Notes: a model not told the origin generated them from the letters alone. DNA of 64,000 nucleotides from JACPUX01 sp964517465 (GCA_964517465.1 CAZFEK010000022.1:5753-69752); one strand, 5' to 3'; shown: positions 8,457 to 17,366, counted from the first letter of the stretch. A program made the numbers and translations.

Positions 8457-9386
8457 TCAGACCGGGCGGGTCTTGCCCGGCAGGGCACTATAGCCCAGGT
8501 TGCGAGACGCGGGGCGGGACTTGGCCCTGACCGGCGACGGGTTAAGACTGGCTTCCATCCATTGTTTGATGCGGTTGGCGTCGCCGATGCGCGAGTTCTT
8601 GCCGATCGAGTCGAGTAGAACGATCACTACCGGGCGACTGGCGATGGTGGCGAACATCACCAGGCAGCGGCCCGCCTCGCGGATGAAGCCAGTCTTGGAG
8701 AGGCTGATTTCCCAGGTATTACTTTTGACCAGCCCATTGGTATTGCGGTAATCGAGCGGATGCCGATAGGGCGGAACCTCGACCGAATAGCTGGGAGCGG
8801 TGGAGAACTCGCGAATCAGGGGATACTCCTTGGCCGCCAGCACCATTCGACCCAAGTCTTCGGCGGTCGCGACGTTGTCGCTGGATAAGCCGGTGGAGTC
8901 AGCAAAGTGGCTATGCGTCATCCCGATCAGCAGCGCTTTGGCGTTCATGGCCTGGACGAAAGTCGACAGTCCGCCTGGATAATTGCGTCCCAGCGCCGAA
9001 GCGGCGCGGTTTTCGGAAGCCATCAAGGCTAGGCGCAGCAGCTCGCGCCGAGAAAGTTCGCTGCCAGGGCGAAGCCGCGACTGGCTGCCCTTGATGGTGT
9101 CGATGTCCGCCTCGTCGATCATCAGACGCTCGTCCAGCGGCAATTGGGCATCGAGCACGACCATGGCGGTCATCAACTTGGTGATCGAGGCGATGGGCGT
9201 GATGTTGGCGGTGTTCTTGGCGTATATCGGCCGGTCGTCCAAGGCATCCAAGACCAGAACGCTGTTGGATCGAAGCTTCAAGCGCGCGGCTTCGAATGTT
9301 TCGCCGCAGGCTGGCAGGCCTAGACTCGAAGCAAAAATCGCCATTATTACAGATAGATAGAATTTTTTCATGCCAATCAACTTCAT
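8457..9386 (-). CDS. D-alanyl-D-alanine endopeptidase (PBP7-like, peptidase S11)
   Basis: Penicillin-binding serine peptidase that trims peptidoglycan cross-links in the periplasm. From the start at 9386 (309 residues) there is a signal peptide (about 7-28), then SITK with Ser67/Lys70, SEN at 124-126 and KTG at 231-233, the complete active-site triad of motifs. An alternative start at 9371 (MKKFY) is nearly as good; neither has a clear Shine-Dalgarno. The C-terminal tail is short and basic, without the amphipathic anchor of DacA, hence PBP7/PbpG-like. Confidence 0.88.
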   Translation of the reverse strand: MKLIGMKKFYLSVIMAIFASSLGLPACGETFEAARLKLRSNSVLVLDALDDRPIYAKNTANITPIASITKLMTAMVVLDAQLPLDERLMIDEADIDTIKGSQSRLRPGSELSRRELLRLALMASENRAASALGRNYPGGLSTFVQAMNAKALLIGMTHSHFADSTGLSSDNVATAEDLGRMVLAAKEYPLIREFSTAPSYSVEVPPYRHPLDYRNTNGLVKSNTWEISLSKTGFIREAGRCLVMFATIASRPVVIVLLDSIGKNSRIGDANRIKQWMEASLNPSPVRAKSRPASRNLGYSALPGKTRPV

Positions 9387-9403
9387 GAAAACGGTGTTTT
9401 TAT

Positions 9404-9432
9404 AACATATTGAGGAGCTTATCGCCAGGCAA
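9404..9432 (-). promoter_or_regulatory. Promoter of the PBP7-like gene
   Basis: On the minus strand TTGCCT (9432-9427), a 17-base spacer and TATGTT (9409-9404). The predicted transcript start near 9397 leaves a short 11-26 nt leader. Confidence 0.45.
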
Positions 9433-9557
9433 TTGGGCCGGTATTGCCCTTGCTTTTGGCTGGCTGCCGCTTTTGGACAACAGACCCGCGCCGAACGAGC
9501 CGGAAGCAAAGGAACTGGGCTCGGAAAACCGGTCGGGGAATGAGCTTCGGTGTTTTT

Positions 9558-11375
9558 CTAGATCGCCAGCGCGGCTTCCCCGGCCAGGGCCTCGTCCTGC
9601 TGCAAGGCCCACATGCGGGCGTAGGTGCCGGCGAGCGAGAGCAACTCGGCGTGGGTGCCGCGCTCGGTGATCCTTCCCTGTTCCAGGACGAGAATGCAAT
9701 CGGCATCGACGATGGTCGACAACCGGTGGGCGATGGTGAGCGTGGTGCGGTTCTCGGCGATGCGTTTGAGCTCCGTCTGAATTGCTTTCTCGGCTTTGGA
9801 GTCGAGCGCCGATGTCGCCTCGTCGAAGATCAACAGGCGCGGGTTCTTGAGAATGGCGCGGGCGATCGCGACGCGCTGCTTTTCTCCGCCCGACAGTTTG
9901 AGGCCGCGTTCGCCTACCGTGGTGGCGTAACCATCTGGCAGGCTGGCGATGAAGTCATCGATGTGCGCCAGACGCGCGGCCTCGACGATTTCAGCCTTGG
10001 TGGCGCCGGGCCGTCCGTAGGCGATGTTGTATTCGATGCTGTCGTTGAAAAGCACCGTGTCTTGCGGCACGATGCCGATGGCAGAACGCAATGAACTTTG
10101 CCGCACCTGCCGCAGATCCTGGCCGTCGATGGCAATGCGCCCGCCGGTGACGTCGTAGAAACGAAAGAGCAGCCTTGCGAGTGTGGATTTGCCCGAGCCG
10201 CTGGGGCCTACCACGGCATAGTTCTGGCCGGATGGGATGGCAAAGCTTACGCCATGCAAGATTTTTCGATTGGCGTCATAGTGGAAATCGACGTTTTCGA
10301 AGCGCACTTCCCCTTGGCCGACGGCCAGCTCCTTGGCATCGGGGGCGTCCTTCACTTCCGCGTTTTCCCGCGATAACTCGAACATGCGCTCCATGTCCGC
10401 CAGCGATTGTTTGATCTCGCGATATACCACGCCGAGAAAATTGAGCGGGATGTATAGCTGGATCATGAAGGCATTGACCAGCACCAGGTCGCCCAGGCTC
10501 ATGTGCCCGCTGACGACGCCTACCGTTGCGCGCCACATCACCAGCGTGACGCCGATGGCGATGATCGCGCTTTGCCCCACATTCAGCGCGGACAGCGAAC
10601 TCTGGCTTTTCAGCGCCGCGCGTTCCCAGCGCTGCAGGCTTTCGTCGTAGCGTTGCGCCTCGTATTCTTCGTTGCTGAAGTATTTCACCGTTTCGTAGTT
10701 GAGCAGGCTGTCGACGGCGCGTGTGTTGGCGCGCGAATCCAGTTCGTTCATGGCGCGGCGAAAATGTGTGCGCCATTCGGTGATGGTGATGGTGTAAAAG
10801 ATGTAGGCGATCAGCACGCCCAAGGTGATGAGAATGAAACTGGGATCGTACTTGGCGATCAGCACGATGCTCACCAGCGCGATTTCGAGCAGGGTGGGCA
10901 GAATGCTGAACAGGGTGTAAGAGAGCAGTGAATTGATGCCGCGCGTGCCGCGCTCCACGTCGCGGGTGAGCCCGCCGGTCTGGCGCTGCAAATGAAAGCG
11001 CAGCGACAGCGCGTGCAGGTGTCGAAACACCTCCAGCGCGATGCGCCGCATCGCCCCTTGCGTGACCTTGGCAAATACGAGTTCGCGAAGCTCGGTGAAA
11101 AGGGTGGTGGACAGCCGCAAGACGCCATAGGCGGCCAGCAGCGCAAGCGGCACGGCGAGCATCTGCTGCGGTTCGGCCAAGCCGTCGACGATGTCTTTGA
11201 GCACCAGGGGCACCCCGACGTTGGCAAGCTTGGCGACGACCAAAAAAGCCAGGGCGATGCCGATGCGCACACGGTACGCCCAGAGGTAGGGCAGGAGGGT
11301 GCGCAGCGTGGACCAATCGTTGCGGCCGCGGCCACTTGGGGCCGCTTCGGGCGGGGTGTTTTGGTGGCGAATCAC
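9558..11375 (-). CDS. ABC exporter, fused permease and ATPase (Atm1/MsbA type)
   Basis: 605 residues: six predicted membrane helices (about 30-320), then an ATPase domain with Walker A GPSGSGKS (about 390), signature LSGGEKQRVAIARAIL, Walker B LLIFDEATSALD and switch TIAHRLSTI. A half-transporter that would work as a homodimer in the inner membrane. Helix 1 and the NVGVPLVLKDIVDGL segment resemble the Atm1/heavy-metal-tolerance branch, which exports glutathione-linked or sulfur compounds; this assignment is inference. Its start overlaps the clsB stop by 4 bases (ATGA), making it the last gene of the ybhP-clsB operon. Confidence 0.9.
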   Translation of the reverse strand: MIRHQNTPPEAAPSGRGRNDWSTLRTLLPYLWAYRVRIGIALAFLVVAKLANVGVPLVLKDIVDGLAEPQQMLAVPLALLAAYGVLRLSTTLFTELRELVFAKVTQGAMRRIALEVFRHLHALSLRFHLQRQTGGLTRDVERGTRGINSLLSYTLFSILPTLLEIALVSIVLIAKYDPSFILITLGVLIAYIFYTITITEWRTHFRRAMNELDSRANTRAVDSLLNYETVKYFSNEEYEAQRYDESLQRWERAALKSQSSLSALNVGQSAIIAIGVTLVMWRATVGVVSGHMSLGDLVLVNAFMIQLYIPLNFLGVVYREIKQSLADMERMFELSRENAEVKDAPDAKELAVGQGEVRFENVDFHYDANRKILHGVSFAIPSGQNYAVVGPSGSGKSTLARLLFRFYDVTGGRIAIDGQDLRQVRQSSLRSAIGIVPQDTVLFNDSIEYNIAYGRPGATKAEIVEAARLAHIDDFIASLPDGYATTVGERGLKLSGGEKQRVAIARAILKNPRLLIFDEATSALDSKAEKAIQTELKRIAENRTTLTIAHRLSTIVDADCILVLEQGRITERGTHAELLSLAGTYARMWALQQDEALAGEAALAI

Positions 11376-12592
11376 GGGCCGATTTTACCAGATGCCTTGT
11401 TGCGCCTTGCCCGAAGCCGAATTCCAGGCACTTGCCATTGCGGGCCGTAACCGACCAGTCCGGTGAGCATGCGCACCAGCCCGTAGGCCAGCCAGACCAA
11501 GGCTTTGTAAAGGCGCCCGCGCTCGGCCCAATCGGAAGGGGCTACTTGGCGCGAACCGCGAGCTTGCATATCGCAGATGCCTTGCATCAACTCGACAGCG
11601 AAACGAGTGTCGCGTGCGAACAAGTTAGCCTCGCGCGACAGCAGCAGGCTGAACGGATCGATGTTGCTCGATCCCACCGTAGCCCAGCGCCCGTCGATTA
11701 CGGCCACTTTGGCGTGCATGAAGCTGTAGTGATGCTCGTGAATTTCGATACCCGCCTGCAAGAAGCTCCCGTACAGGGCGCGCGTGGCGAAATGCAGCAG
11801 CAGGTACTCGACCCGACCCTGCAGAATCACGACCACGCGCACGCCGCGCGCGGCGGCCGCCATCAGAGCGTGGCGGAAGCGAATGCCAGGCAGGAAGTAG
11901 GCGTTGGCAATGATGATTTCCTGCTTGGCGGTGCGAATTGCGGCAAGGTAGGCGCTTTCGATCGTGCGTCGGTTGCGCAGGTTGTCTCGAATGAGGAATT
12001 TCGCGTCCTGATCGCCGACGCGCCGAGGGGTCTTGCGCTCGCCAAATAGCGGGTAGCTCGCCTGCTTGAGCGTGACGATTTCGACGATGCTCCAGAGCCG
12101 CTTCATGGTTTCGACGATCGCCCCCAGGGCGGGGCCTTCCACCGAGACTGCAAAGTCCACGCGCGGCGGCACCTGGCCCGGTGTGTTGTCGTCGGCGATG
12201 ATATTGATGCCGCCGACGAAGGCGATGCGTCCATCCACTTCGCAGAGTTTGCGATGCAAACGCCGCAAACGGTGCAGGCGAAAGTTCCAAGGGGCGATTT
12301 CGGGGCGGTAGAACGCAAAGCGCACGCCGCCGGCGGTCAGATCGTCCACCATGTGGGAGGGCAAATAGTCGCGCGAGCCCCAGGCATCGACCAGAACATG
12401 GGTGGCGACTCCGCGTTTGGCAGCACGAATCAGGGCGCCGCTCACCGCATGTCCGGCGGCATCGTCGGCGTAGATATAGGTTTCCAGGAATACCTCATGA
12501 TCGGCGGCGTCGATGGCCGCGATCAGGGCAGGGAAGTACTCTGCTCCGTTGCGCAGCAGCTTGAGGCGGTGGCCGCCGACGAAGCGCTTCAT
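11372..12592 (-). CDS. clsB: Cardiolipin synthase B-type phospholipase D protein
   Basis: Transfers phosphatidyl groups to make cardiolipin or related lipids at the inner membrane. Two HKD motifs are complete: HRKLCEVD (His113, Lys115, Asp120) and HAKVAVID (near 292), followed by GSSNID. Length 406 residues, close to E. coli ClsB (YbhO), and no N-terminal membrane helix. It overlaps the ybhP stop by 4 bases (ATGA) and the following ABC exporter by 4 bases. The ybhP-clsB order matches E. coli. Confidence 0.9.
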   Translation of the reverse strand: MKRFVGGHRLKLLRNGAEYFPALIAAIDAADHEVFLETYIYADDAAGHAVSGALIRAAKRGVATHVLVDAWGSRDYLPSHMVDDLTAGGVRFAFYRPEIAPWNFRLHRLRRLHRKLCEVDGRIAFVGGINIIADDNTPGQVPPRVDFAVSVEGPALGAIVETMKRLWSIVEIVTLKQASYPLFGERKTPRRVGDQDAKFLIRDNLRNRRTIESAYLAAIRTAKQEIIIANAYFLPGIRFRHALMAAAARGVRVVVILQGRVEYLLLHFATRALYGSFLQAGIEIHEHHYSFMHAKVAVIDGRWATVGSSNIDPFSLLLSREANLFARDTRFAVELMQGICDMQARGSRQVAPSDWAERGRLYKALVWLAYGLVRMLTGLVGYGPQWQVPGIRLRARRNKASGKIGP

Positions 12593-13338
12593 CCCAGAGC
12601 GAAATCCGCGGTCAGCGCGGCGTGGTCCGACAGCCGCGAGCGCGGATTGGCGTAATGTACGCCCACGCCGCGCGCCACCAGACCACGGGCATAGATGCGG
12701 TCCAGCCGAAACACCGGCAGGACGGCAGGAAAGGTGCGCGCTGGGCGCCCTTTGACGGTTTCGAAGACCTCATGCACGTCCAAGCGTTGCGTCAACAAAC
12801 GATTGGCTTTGTGTCGCCAATCGTTGAAATCCCCGGCGATCACCAAGGGAGCGTTTGCCGGCACCAAGGCCTCGATGCGCTCGCAAAGCGCTTGAATCTG
12901 CCATTGCCGGCCTTTCTCAAACAGGCCCAGATGGACGTTGATGCAGTGCAGCAAATCTTTTGCGCCCGGAATTTTCAGTTCGCAGTGCAGCAGCCCACGG
13001 CTTTCGAAGGCGTGGGCGGAAATATCCTCGTTGTCGATCGATTCGATCGGGAATCGAGTCAGCACAGCATTGCCGTGATGGCCATGGTCATACACAGCAT
13101 TCTTGCCATAGGCGACTTCGCTCCACACCGAATCGGCGAGGAATTCGTGCTGGGGCTTCACCGGCCAATCCAAGTAGCGGTCCGCGTGGCGCGCGTTGGC
13201 GCCCACGACTTCCTGGAGGAAAACGACGTCGGCATGCAAGCCGTGCAGGCGCTCTCGCAGCTCGTGGATCACCATATGGCGATTGAGGTGCGAGAAGCCC
13301 TTGTGAATGTTGTAGGTGGCAACCCGAAAATGCGTCAT
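12589..13338 (-). CDS. ybhP: Endonuclease/exonuclease/phosphatase family protein (YbhP)
   Basis: 249 residues with the fold's metal-site motifs in order: TYNIHKGF (8-15), FLQEVVG (about 40), AGDFNDWR (about 163) and SDHAALTADF at the C-terminus. In E. coli ybhP is coupled to clsB, as here, but its substrate is not established. It is the first gene of a three-gene operon (ybhP-clsB-ABC exporter) joined by two ATGA overlaps. The upstream gap contains a separate small RNA transcribed in the same direction whose terminator ends about 125 bp before this start. Confidence 0.88.
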   Translation of the reverse strand: MTHFRVATYNIHKGFSHLNRHMVIHELRERLHGLHADVVFLQEVVGANARHADRYLDWPVKPQHEFLADSVWSEVAYGKNAVYDHGHHGNAVLTRFPIESIDNEDISAHAFESRGLLHCELKIPGAKDLLHCINVHLGLFEKGRQWQIQALCERIEALVPANAPLVIAGDFNDWRHKANRLLTQRLDVHEVFETVKGRPARTFPAVLPVFRLDRIYARGLVARGVGVHYANPRSRLSDHAALTADFALG

Positions 13339-13462
13339 TCAGCCTCTGGAGCGGACTAGGGGCACACCGCGAATCGATAATGGGGCGGCTGCCGCGGGCG
13401 ATAACAGCGATTATATGGGGGCTCGCACTGGAGCCAACAGGGCAAGTGCGCTGAGGAGGGGC

Positions 13463-13493
13463 AAAAAAAAAGGCGCAACCATCAGGTTGCGCC
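13463..13493 (-). terminator. Rho-independent terminator of the small RNA
   Basis: Perfect 9-bp stem GGCGCAACC / GGTTGCGCC with a 4-base loop, followed on the minus strand by nine T. No protein gene on that strand lies immediately upstream, which is what exposes the small RNA. Confidence 0.9.
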
Positions 13494-13570
13494 AATATTC
13501 CACCATAGGAGGAGGATGGAGGAATTTGGCCCGCCGGAGAGAAGGAGGAGGCTCTATACAAGCGGACCGT
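13463..13570 (-). ncRNA. Candidate anti-Shine-Dalgarno small RNA with two CCUCCUCC hairpins
   Basis: A minus-strand transcript of about 108 nt, defined by a promoter upstream and a strong terminator at its end, with no open frame of note. Hairpin 1 pairs GGUCCGC with GCGGGCC (one G-U) and then AGAG with CUCU, leaving an apical loop with CCUCCUCC. Hairpin 2 pairs AUUCC-U-CC with GG-U-GGAAU around a loop again containing CCUCCUCC. Hairpin 3 is the terminator. Two loops carrying an anti-Shine-Dalgarno motif plus a terminator is the plan of alphaproteobacterial alpha-r14 / cuckoo RNAs; the likeness is structural and no homology search was run. Confidence 0.65.
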
Positions 13571-13576
13571 GAGATA

Positions 13577-13605
13577 ATTCTGGCATATTGCACTGCACAA
13601 CGCAA
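13577..13605 (-). promoter_or_regulatory. Promoter of the small RNA
   Basis: Minus strand: TTGCGT (13605-13600), 17-base spacer, CAGAAT (13582-13577). The predicted start is an A near 13570. It lies back-to-back with osmC, whose own promoter must be in the same 100 bp. Confidence 0.5.
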
Positions 13606-13674
13606 GCAAAATGTTGCGGTGCGGCATGATTTGGAATCATCGTTTTCGGAAGCGCTGTTCGGAGGTGAAATGTG

Positions 13675-14100
13675 ATGAAAGCCCGCGTGAAATGGGTGGA
13701 GGGCATGAGTTTTGTTGCTGAATCCGGTAGCGGTCATGCCGTGGTCTTGGATGGAGCGCCGGACATCGGTGGGCGCAACCTCGGTGCCCGGCCGATGGAG
13801 CTTTTGCTCATGGGCACCGGCGGCTGCAGCGCCATCGATGTGATGCTCATCCTCCAGAAGGCGCGCCAAGAAGTGGTCGACTGCGTAGTCGAACTCGAGG
13901 CCGAAAGGGCCGAGCACGACCCCAAGGTTTTTACCCGAATCCGTTTTTCTTACCGCATCAGCGGACGCAAGCTGAGCCGCCCGCATGTGGAACGCGCGGT
14001 CAAGCTATCGAAGGAGAAATATTGCTCGGCTTCAGTGATGCTCAGCAAGACCGCCGCGATCGAAACGGCGATCGAAGTGATCGACTTGACTGAGGCTTGA
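13675..14100 (+). CDS. OsmC/YhfA-family protein
   Basis: 141 residues, the size of the OsmC/Ohr fold. The two redox cysteines are present: Cys51 in GTGGCSAIDV and Cys117 in KEKYCSAS, typical of the YhfA subgroup. Probably a thiol-dependent peroxidase or redox protein of the cytoplasm. GGAGGTGA lies 6-9 nt before two possible starts, GTG 13672 and ATG 13675; the ATG was chosen. Divergent from the small RNA promoter about 70 bp upstream. Confidence 0.88.
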   Translation: MKARVKWVEGMSFVAESGSGHAVVLDGAPDIGGRNLGARPMELLLMGTGGCSAIDVMLILQKARQEVVDCVVELEAERAEHDPKVFTRIRFSYRISGRKLSRPHVERAVKLSKEKYCSASVMLSKTAAIETAIEVIDLTEA

Positions 14101-14132
14101 GCGGGCTGATCACCGGATTGTTGGCCCTCAGC

Positions 14133-14594
14133 TCAATGCTTGTGGCCATGACCCTTCTGCATCCCCAGCCCTAGCCCTCTCACCTCGGCCTTAATCTCGA
14201 CCGCGCTGGTTTTCTTGGCTTCGTCTTGGAAGGTCAGCGTGATCGGCACGGTTTCCCCGTTGGCGAGCGGCGCCTTGAGCTCCATCAGCATGAGGTGGTA
14301 GCCTCCGGGCGCCAGGCGCACGGTTTTTCCCGCCGGCAGCGGCAAGCTCTTGATGGCGTGCATTTTCATGATCCCGTCCTTCATTTCCATGGCATGGATT
14401 TCGGCTATTTTCGCCACGGGTGAACTCGCTGCCACGAGCGTGAGATCTTTTTCTGCTTTGAGGTCCATAAAGGCGCCGGTCGCTTTCTGACCCTCCACCG
14501 TCCCTCGCACCCACGGCGTGTCGACCGAAACCTGTGCCGAGGCAGATGCGGACAATAAGCCCAAGACGAGGCCAAAGGCCCATGACTTCACCAT
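14133..14594 (-). CDS. Periplasmic copper chaperone, PCuAC family
   Basis: 153 residues with a signal peptide ending SASA (1-20). The Cu(I) motif H(M)-x10-M-x21-H-x-M is exact: His67, Met78, His100 and Met102. The C-terminus (KGHGHKH) adds a His tail. The family delivers copper to the CuA site of cytochrome oxidase; no oxidase or Sco gene is in this window. AGGAG stands 6 nt before the ATG at 14594. A longer frame running back into the next gene is open but was rejected because the signal peptide fixes this start. Confidence 0.92.
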   Translation of the reverse strand: MVKSWAFGLVLGLLSASASAQVSVDTPWVRGTVEGQKATGAFMDLKAEKDLTLVAASSPVAKIAEIHAMEMKDGIMKMHAIKSLPLPAGKTVRLAPGGYHLMLMELKAPLANGETVPITLTFQDEAKKTSAVEIKAEVRGLGLGMQKGHGHKH

Positions 14595-14674
14595 GAGATC
14601 TCCTGAAGTTGAAGGGAAACGAGAAGCCGCAGTATCCGCAAAACCGGACGCTGCGCCTTGAGCCAAAACAAAGC

Positions 14675-15550
14675 TCACTCGCGCAAGAGGCGAATCAGGC
14701 TGGAGGTATCCCAGCGACCGCCGCCGCGCGCTTGAATTGCGGCGTAGAACTGATCCACCAATGCGGTCACTGGAAGGGCGACATTCTTGGAGCGGGCTTC
14801 GGCCAGGCAAATCGACAAATCCTTGCGCATCCAATCCACCGCGAATCCAAAATCAAACTGGTCCGCAAGCATGGTAGCGCCGCGGTTGTCCATCTGCCAG
14901 CTTTGCGCTGCTCCCTTGCCGATCACGGCCAGCACTTGCTCCATATCGAGTCCGGCCTGCCGGCCAAAGTGGAGGGCTTCCGAAAGCCCCTGCAAGAGCC
15001 CGGCGATACAAATTTGATTCACCATCTTGGTAAGCTGGCCGGCGCCGCTCGGTCCCATCAGGGTCACCGCTTTGGCGTAGGCGCGAATGATCGGCTCGGC
15101 CCGCGCAAAGCTTGCCGCATCGCCGCCGACCATGATGGTGAGTTGGCCTTTTTCCGCCCCGACTTGTCCTCCGGACACCGGGGCGTCGAGAAAGTGCACT
15201 TCGCGTTTGCGCGCTTGCGCTTCGATTTCCCGCGCCACCTCCGCCGAGGCGGTAGTGTGGTCGACCAGTATGCTCCCGGGGCTCATGCCGACGAGAGCGC
15301 CATCGGCACCGAGTATCACCGCCCGAAGATCATCGTCGTTTCCGACACAAGTCATGACCAGATCGGCGCCGCGCGCCGCCAGCGCGGGCGTGGCGGCAAA
15401 GCGGCCGCCGTGTTTGGCGACCCACTGTTCCGCTTTGGCCGGGCTGCGGTTGTAAACCGTAACCGTATGGCCTCCGGCTCGTAGATGCCCGGCCATGGGC
15501 GCACCCATGACGCCCAGGCCGATGAAAGCACAATTGCGAGGTTCATCCAT
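14675..15550 (-). CDS. NAD(P)-dependent beta-hydroxyacid dehydrogenase (HIBADH/GarR type)
   Basis: 291 residues starting MDEPRNCAFIGLGVMGAPMA, with the dinucleotide motif GLGVMG (11-16), substrate motif DAPVSGGQVGAEKG and catalytic Lys in GQLTKMVNQI (near 165). The family reduces or oxidises 3-hydroxyisobutyrate, tartronate semialdehyde or succinic semialdehyde; the substrate cannot be assigned. Start 15550 is preferred over an ATG at 15565 inside the SemiSWEET stop because AGGA precedes it. Probably cotranscribed with argH and the SemiSWEET gene. Confidence 0.88.
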   Translation of the reverse strand: MDEPRNCAFIGLGVMGAPMAGHLRAGGHTVTVYNRSPAKAEQWVAKHGGRFAATPALAARGADLVMTCVGNDDDLRAVILGADGALVGMSPGSILVDHTTASAEVAREIEAQARKREVHFLDAPVSGGQVGAEKGQLTIMVGGDAASFARAEPIIRAYAKAVTLMGPSGAGQLTKMVNQICIAGLLQGLSEALHFGRQAGLDMEQVLAVIGKGAAQSWQMDNRGATMLADQFDFGFAVDWMRKDLSICLAEARSKNVALPVTALVDQFYAAIQARGGGRWDTSSLIRLLRE

Positions 15551-15554
15551 GAGT

Positions 15555-15827
15555 TCAGTCCTCATTGCTGGGGGTGGGACGCGAAAAACGCCACTTGAGG
15601 ACCATCACCCATAGCGCCAGGACCAGCGTGACGCTGTTGGCGAAAACGATGGGTGCAGCCCCGATGCTCAAGCCGTAGACCAGCCATAGGGCTACGCCTA
15701 GGCTAAAGATGGCGAACATGGCCCAGGAGACGTCCTCGGCCGTTCGCCGTCGATGGATGCGCCAAACCTGGGGCACGAATGCCAAGGTGGTCAGCGTTCC
15801 GGCCAAACCGCCAAGCCAATCGGTCAC
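15555..15827 (-). CDS. SemiSWEET-family small transporter
   Basis: 90 residues forming three predicted helices with the PQ-loop feature FVPQVWRIHRRRTAEDVSW at about 17-35. SemiSWEET proteins dimerise to make a sugar uniporter in the inner membrane. It lies 9 bp after argH on the same strand and 4 bp before the dehydrogenase (start 15550), suggesting one operon. Confidence 0.82.
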   Translation of the reverse strand: MTDWLGGLAGTLTTLAFVPQVWRIHRRRTAEDVSWAMFAIFSLGVALWLVYGLSIGAAPIVFANSVTLVLALWVMVLKWRFSRPTPSNED

Positions 15828-15836
15828 CTGGATGCC

Positions 15837-17237
15837 CTATTCCCCAAGCCCTTGACGCGCGGCGGCGACGGCGGCGCGCACTTGCGCCGGCGCGGTGCCG
15901 CCCGGATGCGATCGGCTAGCTACCGAACCCTCCAGCGACAGCACTGCCGAGACGTCTTCGTCGATCGCCGGGGAAAAGCCGCGCAACTCGGCCAAGGAGA
16001 GCTCGGCCAGGTCGCAGCCTTTGGCTTCGGCGTGGCGCACGGCCCGGGCAACGATTTCATGAGCGTCCCGAAACGGCACGCCGCGCTTGACCAGGTAGTC
16101 GGCAAGATCGGTGGCGGTCGCAAAGCCTTCGCGGGCGGCGGCGCGCATGCGCTCGACGTTGACTTCGATGCCTCCGATCAGGTCGGCATAGATGCGCAGC
16201 GTCTGAGTGAGGGTGTCCACGGTGTCGAAGAGCGGTTCTTTGTCTTCTTGGTTGTCCTTGTTGTAGGCCAGGGGCTGGCCTTTCATCAGGGTCAGGAGCG
16301 CAACCAGGTGGCCATTCACGCGCCCGGTTTTGCCCCGCACCAGTTCTGGCACATCCGGGTTTTTCTTCTGCGGCATGATGCTCGATCCAGTGCAGAAGCG
16401 GTCGGCGAGGCGCACGAAACCGAAGCGCGGGTTCATCCAAAGGATCAGCTCTTCGGATAGCCGCGACAAATGGGTCATGGTCAGCGCGCTTGCGGCGACG
16501 AATTCGATGGCGAAGTCTCGATCGGATACGGCGTCGAGCGAATTGGCGCAGATGCCGTCGAAGCCGAGTTCCCGCGCCACCTGATCGCGAGCGATGGGGT
16601 AACTCGTTCCGGCCAGGGCCGCTGCGCCCAAAGGCAAGCGGTTCAGGCGCCGGCGGCAATCCTGGAAGCGCTCGCGGTCGCGCTGGCACATCTCGAAGTA
16701 GGCCATCAAATGGTGGCCCAGGGTAACGGGTTGCGCGACCTGCAGATGGGTAAACCCGGGCATGATGGTTTCCGCGTGGCCCTCGGCCAAATCAAGCAAG
16801 GCCCGCTGTAGCCCGGCGATGAGCGCCAGCACTTCGTCGATCGCGGCGCGAAGCCACAAGCGGACATCGGTGGCGACTTGGTCGTTGCGCGAACGGGCGG
16901 TGTGCAAGCGCTTGCCAGCGTCGCCCACCAGCGCGGTGAGGCGCTTCTCCAGATTAAAATGTACGTCTTCGAGGTCGCGCGACCACTGGAACTCGCCGCG
17001 GGCAATTTCTTGCCGAATCTGCCCAAAACCCCGCTCGATATCGGCGAGGTCGGTGGCGGAGATCACCCCGCAAGCCTTGAGCATTCGGGCGTGGGCCAGA
17101 GATCCGGCGACATCGAACTCGGCCAAGCGGTAGTCGAAATCAATCGAGGCGGTGTATCGTTTCACCAATTCGGCCACTGGTTCGCTGAACCGGCCGGACC
17201 AACCGCCGGTCGGGGATGGAGTCGATTCGTCTTGCAT
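15837..17237 (-). CDS. argH: Argininosuccinate lyase
   Basis: Last step of arginine synthesis: argininosuccinate to arginine and fumarate. 466 residues; the fumarase/aspartase signature GSSIMPQKKNPD is near 281, with SRNDQVATD and TGSSIMP segments as expected. The start at 17237 (MQDESTPSPTGGWSGRF) was chosen because homology begins at GGWSGRF; the frame is open a further 50 codons upstream. Divergent from algZ, as in Pseudomonas. Confidence 0.97.
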   Translation of the reverse strand: MQDESTPSPTGGWSGRFSEPVAELVKRYTASIDFDYRLAEFDVAGSLAHARMLKACGVISATDLADIERGFGQIRQEIARGEFQWSRDLEDVHFNLEKRLTALVGDAGKRLHTARSRNDQVATDVRLWLRAAIDEVLALIAGLQRALLDLAEGHAETIMPGFTHLQVAQPVTLGHHLMAYFEMCQRDRERFQDCRRRLNRLPLGAAALAGTSYPIARDQVARELGFDGICANSLDAVSDRDFAIEFVAASALTMTHLSRLSEELILWMNPRFGFVRLADRFCTGSSIMPQKKNPDVPELVRGKTGRVNGHLVALLTLMKGQPLAYNKDNQEDKEPLFDTVDTLTQTLRIYADLIGGIEVNVERMRAAAREGFATATDLADYLVKRGVPFRDAHEIVARAVRHAEAKGCDLAELSLAELRGFSPAIDEDVSAVLSLEGSVASRSHPGGTAPAQVRAAVAAARQGLGE

Positions 17238-17274
17238 GCGGGGAGTGCTTCGATAAAATGGGTCTTCAGAACGG

Positions 17275-17287
17275 GGCAATTTTTGCC
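17275..17287. promoter_or_regulatory. GGCAA-N3-TTGCC motif, copy 1 (argH/algZ divergent region)
   Basis: GGCAATTTTTGCC, a 13-bp inverted repeat 38 bp upstream of the argH start and 79 bp before algZ. The same motif occurs at 36901-36913 and 62108-62120. Confidence 0.45.
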
Positions 17288-17366
17288 GGCTCGCTTGATG
17301 CGGCCCGGCGCCGCGTGGTCTGTGGCAGGGAGTAAGGGACGCGCCGCTCTGTGAGCCGCGAAACAG

